DNA of 11,746 nucleotides from Clostridia bacterium (lineage in GTDB: Bacteria > Bacillota_A > Clostridia > Oscillospirales > CAG-272): positions 1 to 11,746 of the forward strand of contig JAFTRQ010000054.1 in assembly GCA_017462125.1 (NCBI GenBank). The letters run 5' to 3'. Below are positions 7,056 through 11,746 of this stretch, one piece after another. Under the pieces are notes generated by a model that worked only from the letters and a program-made list of their open reading frames with translations, was not told the DNA's origin and made no database searches. The stretch's first letter is position 1. Every line of letters starts with the position of its first letter. A program made the position numbers and the translations under genes.

Positions 7056-7174
7056 GCAATTTCGCAGGCGAAATTGCAGTGAAATCTTCCGCTTAGGCGG
7101 AAGGTGAAATATTTTGCTTTCGCAAAATGTGAAATTCGTGCGTAGCACGAGTGAAATGCTTTGCTTCGCAAAGC
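7056..7174. repeat. Tandem array of five variable hairpins with constant GTGAAAT linkers
   Basis: Five perfect palindromes with unrelated stems lie in a row: arms 7056-7065/7068-7077 (10 bp), 7086-7092/7097-7103 (7 bp), 7111-7117/7122-7128 (7 bp), 7136-7141/7145-7150 (6 bp) and 7158-7164/7168-7174 (7 bp). Loops are 2-4 nt, and every stem closes on GC and reopens with GC. The four linkers contain exactly GTGAAAT at 7079, 7104, 7129 and 7151, the first with one extra A before it. The array starts 13 bp after the HAD stop codon (minus strand), so it would lie in that message's 3' untranslated region. Confidence 0.9.
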
Positions 7175-7187
7175 GTTTAAGATCAGA

Positions 7188-7958
7188 TCAGACTCCGAAC
7201 AAAAGGTGAAGCGCTTCGGCAACGCCGTTTTCTGTCTTTGCGTGGTAGGTTGCCACGTCGATCAAGGATTGCGGTGAATTCTTCATACACACGCCCGTGG
7301 GGCACACGCTGAGCATATCCACGTCGTTGCTGCTGTCTCCAAAACCAACGCATTGATCAAGAGAAACACCGGTTTTCTCGCAAAAGATGCGCACCACGTT
7401 GCCCTTGTTGCAGCCTGCAGGGAAGAGATCGGCATAGGTCGGCAATTGGCAGATGCTCAAGCCCGATTCGGGCAAGCCTTCCTGCTCCAAGGTTCCCATA
7501 ATAGAAACGTTGGTCAGAACGTTTTCGTGAAATATAAGCGCTGCTTTTTTTCGCCATTCGGTCTTTTCAGATTCGGTCATAGGAGCCTTGTATTGAGCGA
7601 AATCAAGCAAGATCTGTTCTTTTCGTCCGCAATACCAGAGATCCATACGTTTCTCCATACAGTATTCCAGCCAAGTTGAAAAATCCTGCCACGACACACC
7701 GTTTTCGTACAAGAGCTGCCCCTCAAAGATGATATCCGAGGCGCTGAAGCACTTGCCGTCCCAAGGGATCATATGACCCGCGGAGGCATTTTTTCGCATA
7801 TATCCGCCTTGTGAGCGACCTGTGTTCAGGATCAGCTTATGACCGAGAGCCTGCACACGCAGCATCGCGTCAAGCGTTTCAGGAGCTAAGCTTCCATCGT
7901 GGCCGAGCACGGTGCCGTCAAGGTCAAAAAACAAATAGCAAGTCTTTGAAGTGTCCAT
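7188..7958 (-). CDS. Cof-type HAD-superfamily phosphatase
   Basis: This 256-aa cytoplasmic phosphohydrolase of the Cof/YbjI (HAD IIB) type probably acts on a sugar phosphate or another small phosphometabolite; the substrate cannot be told. All four HAD motifs are present: FFDLDGT (nucleophile Asp12, acid Asp14), LILNTGRS (Thr46), NKGN (Lys185) and GFGDSSNDVDML (Asp208 and Asp212, Mg binding). A cap domain lies between motifs II and III (about 55-180), as in type C2 caps. The length is normal. The start at 7958 has AGAGGA about 7 nt upstream. It stands alone, 231 bp downstream of smpB, and is followed by the hairpin array. No clear terminator or promoter is seen, so it could be cotranscribed with smpB. 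Confidence 0.92.
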   Translation of the reverse strand: MDTSKTCYLFFDLDGTVLGHDGSLAPETLDAMLRVQALGHKLILNTGRSQGGYMRKNASAGHMIPWDGKCFSASDIIFEGQLLYENGVSWQDFSTWLEYCMEKRMDLWYCGRKEQILLDFAQYKAPMTESEKTEWRKKAALIFHENVLTNVSIMGTLEQEGLPESGLSICQLPTYADLFPAGCNKGNVVRIFCEKTGVSLDQCVGFGDSSNDVDMLSVCPTGVCMKNSPQSLIDVATYHAKTENGVAEALHLLFGV

Positions 7959-8037
7959 TTTTTACATCCTCTTAATCTGAATCAAACTTGCAACACGATA
8001 GCAGAGGGGCGTTGACCAAAATCAAGCCCGTTTTTGT

Positions 8038-8166
8038 GGCTTAAATAGCTCGCATAAGCCTTTTTCGAAAGCTTTTGGAATTCTTAAAGCCTGAGTTTGC
8101 TGTGCAAACTCACAGAGTAAACCGCTGGCGGTTTACGTAGGTTTTTCTTCAAAAAGGTTTTAAGCC
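8038..8166. repeat. MITE-like palindromic element between smpB and the HAD gene
   Basis: GGCTTAAA (8038-8045) and TTTAAGCC (8159-8166) are exact terminal inverted repeats. Inside are two GC-closed hairpins, 8092-8100/8104-8112 (9 bp, loop TGT) and 8117-8125/8128-8136 (9 bp, loop TG), and diverged inverted AAGCCTTTTTCGAAAG-like segments near each end (about 8056-8071 and 8146-8160). It has no coding capacity. It may be a small non-autonomous element or a structured 3' untranslated region of smpB. Confidence 0.5.
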
Positions 8167-8189
8167 GCCGGAGGCACGCGTTCCGCATC

Positions 8190-8657
8190 CTATCCCTTGT
8201 CCTTCATTCTGCGCTCGATCTCACGGTCAGCGTCGTGCTTGGCGATGGTGTCGCGCTTGTCGTAGAGCTTTTTACCGCGACAGAGACCGACCTCAACCTT
8301 CACACGGGAGCCTGAAAAATAGAGCGAGAGGGGAATCAGAGACACACCCTTTTGCGCGATCAGACCGTGGAGCTTCATAATCTCACGCTTGTGCATCAGA
8401 AGCCGACGCTTACGAAGGGGATCACGGTTGAAAATATTGCCGTGCTCATAGGGTGAGACGTGCATACCGATGACGAACAGCTCGCCGTCCTTGACGTCAA
8501 TATAGGAATCCTTCAGGTTGACCGTTCCGGCACGAATGCTTTTGACCTCGGTGCCGAACAGCTCGATGCCCGCCTCGTATTTTTCATCCACGAAATAATC
8601 GTGATAAGCCTTTTTGTTTTGTGCGATGATCTTGTTACCGCCCTTTTGTTCAGCCAA
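8190..8657 (-). CDS. smpB: SsrA-binding protein SmpB
   Basis: This 155-aa OB-fold protein binds the tRNA-like domain of tmRNA and places it in the A site of stalled ribosomes. Family segments are [68 protein letters not shown] and a basic C-terminal tail with [20 protein letters not shown], which forms a helix in the mRNA channel. The start is TTG at 8657: AAGGAGG lies 8 nt upstream of it, whereas the longer frame would start at a GTG (8666) that overlaps the Shine-Dalgarno itself. It is transcribed from its own consensus promoter. Its partner ssrA lies downstream on the same strand, beyond the HAD gene. Nothing is missing. Confidence 0.97.
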   Translation of the reverse strand: MAEQKGGNKIIAQNKKAYHDYFVDEKYEAGIELFGTEVKSIRAGTVNLKDSYIDVKDGELFVIGMHVSPYEHGNIFNRDPLRKRRLLMHKREIMKLHGLIAQKGVSLIPLSLYFSGSRVKVEVGLCRGKKLYDKRDTIAKHDADREIERRMKDKG

Positions 8658-8690
8658 AACGGACACCTCCTTCCATATTGCACGGATTAT

Positions 8691-8719
8691 ATTATACTAC
8701 AATTTTTACTTCTTGTCAA
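8691..8719 (-). promoter_or_regulatory. Consensus promoter of smpB
   Basis: On the minus strand, TTGACA (8719-8714) and TATAAT (8696-8691) are separated by 17 bp, matching the sigma-A consensus at all twelve positions. The predicted start near 8684 gives a leader of about 27 nt. A second TATAAT overlaps at 8691-8686. Confidence 0.92.
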
Positions 8720-8751
8720 GAGGAATGATGTCGAATAAAGGTTGAGTATTC

Positions 8752-8780
8752 AAAATACCGCTCGCCAAGCGCGAGCGGTA
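8752..8780 (-). terminator. Terminator after the DUF4085-like gene
   Basis: TACCGCTCGC (8756-8765) and GCGAGCGGTA (8771-8780) form a 10-bp stem with a 5-nt loop, followed on the minus strand by TTTT. It separates this gene pair from the smpB promoter. Confidence 0.8.
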
Positions 8781-8789
8781 CGGTTTCGA

Positions 8790-9530
8790 TTATTTGATTT
8801 CTTCGGCCTCAAGGTCTGCGACCGTGAAAGAAAGCTCGATAAGCTCGCTGCTTTTGCTCTCGCAAAGCAGGGAAAACGTCATTTTGTCATCGCTCTCTGC
8901 GGGGAGGAGCTCAAAATAGAGGATTGTTGCACCGTTGAGCGCGTGAAACGAGCCTTCATCGAGCACGGGCTCGATCAATGTGAGCCTGCAGGCGATCTCG
9001 GTGACCTCGGGAGAGGTTTCGATCACCCATCTGTTAACGGCAGAAACATCGATAGAACGGATCGGCGCATTTGAGAGCATATTCAGAGAGTTGATCTTGA
9101 GCCATCCGGTTTTGTCGGCAAGCTTTTCGACCTCCGCATCGTAATCCTCGCAGATCTTTTCGCATTTTCTGTTGACCTGACCGCAATAGCGCGTGATTTC
9201 CAAAAGCAAATTTTGCTCGGCACAGCCAAGTGCAAGAATACGGACGTCTGCAACCCTTTCAAGGATCTCGGAGGGAAGAGACCCCGTGACGAAATCAAGG
9301 TTTTCTTGATAATTCGCTTCAAACTCTTTTTCGGCGGCCGAGACGTCAAAGGGAGTGTGGGTATGCTTGGCGGCGCGCTTCAAGTGCTTGACAAACCAGC
9401 TTTTTTGCGCGGAGTAAAGAGAATTAAAATATTTGTCCGAGTGCTTTGCCGCCTTGGCATCCTTTCGGATCTGAAAGCACATCTGCGCAACGAGCGTGTC
9501 GCGATACCATTCCTTGGTGAAATATTTCAT
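8790..9530 (-). CDS. DUF4085-like protein of unknown function
   Basis: This 246-aa soluble protein has no signal peptide or membrane segment. It opens with MKYFTKEWYRD, which from memory matches the N-terminus of the DUF4085 family found in Firmicutes; no function is known. The N-terminal half is helical and charged (many Lys, Glu and aromatic residues), and the C-terminal half is rich in beta-type segments such as GATILYFELLPAE and ELIELSFTVADLE. The start is ATG at 9530 rather than the GTG at 9536, because AGAGG (9540-9536) leaves 5 nt to the ATG and overlaps the GTG. That Shine-Dalgarno runs up against the stop codon of the upstream gene (9540-9542), so the two genes are probably translationally coupled. 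A terminator follows at 8780. Confidence 0.75.
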   Translation of the reverse strand: MKYFTKEWYRDTLVAQMCFQIRKDAKAAKHSDKYFNSLYSAQKSWFVKHLKRAAKHTHTPFDVSAAEKEFEANYQENLDFVTGSLPSEILERVADVRILALGCAEQNLLLEITRYCGQVNRKCEKICEDYDAEVEKLADKTGWLKINSLNMLSNAPIRSIDVSAVNRWVIETSPEVTEIACRLTLIEPVLDEGSFHALNGATILYFELLPAESDDKMTFSLLCESKSSELIELSFTVADLEAEEIK

Positions 9531-9539
9531 ACGCACCTC

Positions 9540-9818
9540 TTAATGCTTGAATATATTTTTAATAATGCGAACGAAGGAGAAAACCGAGAAAAGGGCGACG
9601 CACGCGGTGATCACATTTCCGAGATAGACCTTGATCTTTCCGTTGTAAACCTTTTTGTCGGTGGGATCGAAGCCCTCTCCGTAGTGATGATCGGTCACGG
9701 TAAGCGAAAGGTCGTACTCGTTATAAGCGTCGTCGGATTTGCCGAGCAGGGAAAGAATCCCGCTTTTCACCTTGTCAAGCGTGTTTAACAAAAACTTCAA
9801 AATATCGTTTCCGGACAT
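9540..9818 (-). CDS. Small protein with a C-terminal membrane helix
   Basis: This 92-aa protein has no family I recognise. Residues 1-28 form an amphipathic, leucine-rich stretch (ILKFLLNTLDKVKSGILSLL). Residues 29-64 are polar and acidic (SDDAYNEYDLSLTVTDHHYG). Residues about 66-86 are one membrane helix (LGNVITACVALFSVFSF), ending in a basic tail (RIIKNIFKH) that would stay in the cytoplasm. The start at 9818 has AGGAG about 6 nt upstream. Its stop overlaps the Shine-Dalgarno of the DUF4085-like gene, indicating a two-gene unit and possibly a membrane anchor or partner for that protein. A long hairpin (9848-9911) lies just upstream. Confidence 0.75.
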   Translation of the reverse strand: MSGNDILKFLLNTLDKVKSGILSLLGKSDDAYNEYDLSLTVTDHHYGEGFDPTDKKVYNGKIKVYLGNVITACVALFSVFSFVRIIKNIFKH

Positions 9819-9847
9819 AGTGATTCTCCTTGTAATTCAAATAAATA

Positions 9848-9911
9848 GTGGGGAAGAGCTGCTGTCTGCGTCGGTTCTCGTCGATGTCACAATATAGGCA
9901 GCCCTCCCCAC
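9848..9911 (-). other. Long stem-loop between the M15B-like gene and the small membrane protein gene
   Basis: Bases 9848-9862 pair with 9898-9911 to give about 14 bp with a bulge (GTGGGG with CCCCAC, GCTGC with GCAGC) closing a 35-nt loop that can form smaller pairs. On the minus strand it is followed by TATTTATTTG. It could be a terminator with a large loop, or a structured leader of the 92-aa protein gene, whose start is only 30 nt further on. I recognise no known riboswitch. Confidence 0.5.
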
Positions 9912-9934
9912 GGGTCTCCGCTGTTGGAGGAAGG

Positions 9935-10867
9935 TTAATTCAATTTGATGGTAACGATCACGCCGCCCTCGTTGGTGCCGGAGATCGTATAGGGGAAGCT
10001 TGTGCTTCCATCGGGATTGGGGGTCTGAACGGGAACCTTGATCTCGCCGCTGTCACCCGATACCGAGGTGTAGTAGACCGCGTAGGATGCGCCGTCGGAA
10101 GCCTTAACCGTCAGCATATCCTTATAAGAGGTCTCTTTTTTCAGATATTCGATATACTCTTCAAGACAAAGGTTATTGTCCTTCATATACTGCGCGTGTG
10201 CTACTCCAACAAAGCGGAAAGCGTAGGTATAATCGGAAACTCCTGTGCTCTCAGCCTTATCGGCGGGATATCTGACCACAAAACCGTATTTGTGCGCGTT
10301 GTCTCTCAGCCAATTGGCGAGATCTGCATTGCTTTCATCGCTGAGGTAAGGGCTTACGCCGCCTACAACGGTGAGCGCAATGGTATATCCAGCGTGGACG
10401 TCGCTGGAGGCATCATTCTTTCCGCAAGCGGAGGAGATCATAATGCTGTCGTTGCCTGTGTCGCTCTTCAGCGCGATAAGCATATTATGTGCATATTCGA
10501 TCGCGTCGGACGCAAGGTAGAAATTATAGATGTCACCAACGCTGTAGGGAATCGAGGTGTCGTGCTCGCTACGGTAGGTTGCGATATTCACCAGATTCAC
10601 GTCAGAAGGCATCGTATATGTATGATTGGAATTGGCAAGCACAAGAGAGCCCTTGAGAAGCTCGCTTCCGCTGACCGTTTTGCTTTCGAATTGAATGTCG
10701 TCGATGTTTTCGACGTTCGGGCTGTTGTCGTTTGGTTGTGTGCCACCCTCAACGCTTGCTATAATAATAATGACAAGAAGCACGGTGGCAAGCAGAGTAA
10801 GTGCGGCTATCACTACAAGGGTGATCCTTTGCAGCTTCTGTCTGTCGATTTTATCAAGAAAATCCAT
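9935..10867 (-). CDS. Membrane-anchored VanY/M15B-like protein, probably catalytically inactive
   Basis: This 310-aa protein has a short basic N-terminus, one membrane helix (about 17-37) and an extracellular domain. The domain resembles D-alanyl-D-alanine carboxypeptidases (peptidase M15B): LVLANSNHTYTMPSDVNLV (75-93), WLRDNAHKYGFVVRYP (186-201) and FRFVGVAHAQYMKDNNLCLEEY (217-238) all match that fold. The metal site does not. The SxHxxGxAxD motif reads DVHAGYTIAL (156-165): His158 is kept but the Asp position is Leu165. The EPWHFRYVG motif reads YTYAFRFVG (213-221), losing both the catalytic Glu and the second His (Ala216). The loop between SSACGKN and this motif is also shortened. A role in binding peptidoglycan stems or regulating wall enzymes is inference. 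The C-terminal 70 residues look like an extra beta domain. GGAAG precedes the ATG. Confidence 0.72.
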   Translation of the reverse strand: MDFLDKIDRQKLQRITLVVIAALTLLATVLLVIIIIASVEGGTQPNDNSPNVENIDDIQFESKTVSGSELLKGSLVLANSNHTYTMPSDVNLVNIATYRSEHDTSIPYSVGDIYNFYLASDAIEYAHNMLIALKSDTGNDSIMISSACGKNDASSDVHAGYTIALTVVGGVSPYLSDESNADLANWLRDNAHKYGFVVRYPADKAESTGVSDYTYAFRFVGVAHAQYMKDNNLCLEEYIEYLKKETSYKDMLTVKASDGASYAVYYTSVSGDSGEIKVPVQTPNPDGSTSFPYTISGTNEGGVIVTIKLN

Positions 10868-10933
10868 ATTCCGCTTCCTTTCAAATCATTTGGGTTGCCA
10901 TTAAAATTGCAATACTGTTATGTTTATCGTTGC

Positions 10934-10974
10934 CACTTCGGAAGCTTGTTACGGCTTCCGAAGTGTATTTTTTT
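10934..10974 (+). terminator. Terminator-like hairpin facing pnp
   Basis: CACTTCGGAAGC (10934-10945) and GCTTCCGAAGTG (10954-10965) form a perfect 12-bp stem with an 8-nt loop. The T-run (10968-10974) follows on the + strand only. It therefore stops transcription moving rightward into the 3' end of pnp. On the minus strand, the direction of pnp itself, the stem is preceded by A's and followed by GCAACG, so it may only stabilise the pnp 3' end. Confidence 0.6.
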
Positions 10975-10984
10975 GAATCGTTTA

Positions 10985-11746
10985 TCAGTTGTTTGCGTCT
11001 CTGATAGAGAAGTCCATTCTGCCCTTCTTGTCAAGACCCATGTACTTGACCTTAACAGAGCTTCCAACGTCGATGCCTGCGTCTGTAACCTTGTTGATTC
11101 TCTTGTCGCAGATCTTGGAGATGTGGACCATGCCCTCCTTGCCGGGAGCGTACTCAACGAAGCATCCTACGTCCTCATTGGGCTTGTCCTTGCTTGCAAG
11201 GATCTTTACAACGGTACCGTTGTAGCAGCAGCCTACCTCGGGCTCGAATACGATCGCGTCGATCATAGACTTTGCGATTGCTGCGCTTTCGCCGTTGATA
11301 GCTGCGATGCAGATCACGCCGTCGTCGTTGATGTCAACCTTAGCGCCGGAATCAGCACAGATCTTCTGAATAACTGCGCCGCCCTTACCGATAACCTCAC
11401 GGATCTTGTCGGGATCGATCTTGAAGGAGGTCATCTTGGGAGCGTACTTGGAAACCTCTGCTCTGGGAGCGTCGATCGCCTTGAGAATAACCTCGTCGAT
11501 GATGTACTCACGGCCTGCCTTGGTCTGCTCGAATGCGCGAGCGATGATCTCGGGTGTAAGACCGTCAACCTTAAGGTCCATCTGGATGGAGGTGATACCC
11601 TTCTTGGTACCTGCTACCTTGAAGTCCATGTCGCCATAGAAGTCCTCGAGACCCTGAATGTCGATCATAGTGTCCCAAGAGCCGTCCTCAGCGGTGATCA
11701 GACCGCAGGAGATACCTGCAACGGGAGCCTTGATCGGAACACCTGC
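10985..11746 (-). CDS. pnp: Polynucleotide phosphorylase, C-terminal part (cut by window edge)
   Basis: The visible 253 residues are the end of PNPase, the phosphate-dependent 3'-5' exoribonuclease of bacterial RNA decay. The frame is open to the right edge, so the start and first RNase PH domain are outside. Visible in order are the end of the second RNase PH domain, with the catalytic GDMDFKVAG (38-46) and GITSIQMDLKVDG; a KH domain (about 106-161) with the RNA-binding loop IGKGG (119-123); and an S1 domain (about 170-250) with FVEYAPGKEGMVHIS. The first S1 loop has a few extra residues (LASKDKPNEDVG) compared with the usual FGAFVE turn. The protein ends right after S1, without the acidic tail seen in some Firmicutes. 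Stop TGA at 10985. Confidence 0.97.
   Translation of the reverse strand, partial: AGVPIKAPVAGISCGLITAEDGSWDTMIDIQGLEDFYGDMDFKVAGTKKGITSIQMDLKVDGLTPEIIARAFEQTKAGREYIIDEVILKAIDAPRAEVSKYAPKMTSFKIDPDKIREVIGKGGAVIQKICADSGAKVDINDDGVICIAAINGESAAIAKSMIDAIVFEPEVGCCYNGTVVKILASKDKPNEDVGCFVEYAPGKEGMVHISKICDKRINKVTDAGIDVGSSVKVKYMGLDKKGRMDFSIRDANN

Noticed and set aside
6843..7148. 101-codon minus-strand ORF over the hairpin array and the 5' end of ssrA
   Set aside because: It lies inside tmRNA and the palindromes, which explain the sequence better.
7056..7174. CRISPR array
   Set aside because: The constant unit is only 7 bp, the variable parts are palindromes of 15-22 bp, and there are no cas genes.
8658..8666. 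GTG start at 8666 for smpB
   Set aside because: It overlaps the Shine-Dalgarno; the TTG at 8657 has correct spacing.

Overview
The window reads as chromosomal DNA of an anaerobic, gut-type Clostridia (Oscillospirales/Christensenellales-like Firmicutes) with the end of a mobile element on its left. The grounds are strong purine-rich Shine-Dalgarno sites, sigma-A-type promoters, GTG/TTG starts, a TnpX/TndX-like large serine recombinase, and the kinds of housekeeping genes present (ssrA, smpB, pnp). No taxonomic marker is decisive.

Layout. Bases 1-1985 (+ strand) are the recombinase end of an integrative element: a small element-type protein overlapping a 568-aa large serine recombinase. Bases 1986-2418 hold no complete gene. 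They contain two minus-strand terminators, the 3' half of a tRNA-Pro gene (CCA included) with a good minus-strand promoter just beyond it, and two more minus-strand terminators. From 2419 to the right edge every gene is on the minus strand: a secreted glycosidase-like protein with a Thr/Glu-rich stalk and a Gly-Cys/helix/basic C-terminal tail; a cytoplasmic GH32 (fructosidase-type) enzyme behind its own promoter and a 185-nt leader; a repeat-rich gap (5804-6537); tmRNA (ssrA); a Cof-type HAD phosphatase; smpB; a DUF4085-like protein coupled to a small membrane protein; a membrane-anchored VanY/M15B-like protein that has lost its metal and catalytic residues; and the C-terminal third of polynucleotide phosphorylase (pnp), cut by the window edge.

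How the genes connect. ssrA and smpB are the two core parts of trans-translation and lie 1.3 kb apart with the HAD gene between them. pnp (RNA turnover) is nearby, but the sequence shows no operon linking them. The only clear translational coupling is between the 92-aa membrane protein and the DUF4085-like gene. The two carbohydrate-active genes are adjacent but have separate promoters and no transporter beside them.

Most unusual content. The intergenic spaces carry at least fourteen short perfect palindromes with unrelated stem sequences but the same design: the stem closes on GC, a 2-6 nt loop follows, and the other arm starts with GC. Five of them form a tandem array (7056-7174) separated by four exact copies of GTGAAAT. 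Two sit inside near-identical 59-bp direct repeats downstream of ssrA, and a diverged third copy has a different but still fully paired stem. This is the best candidate for an undescribed repeat or RNA family in the window.
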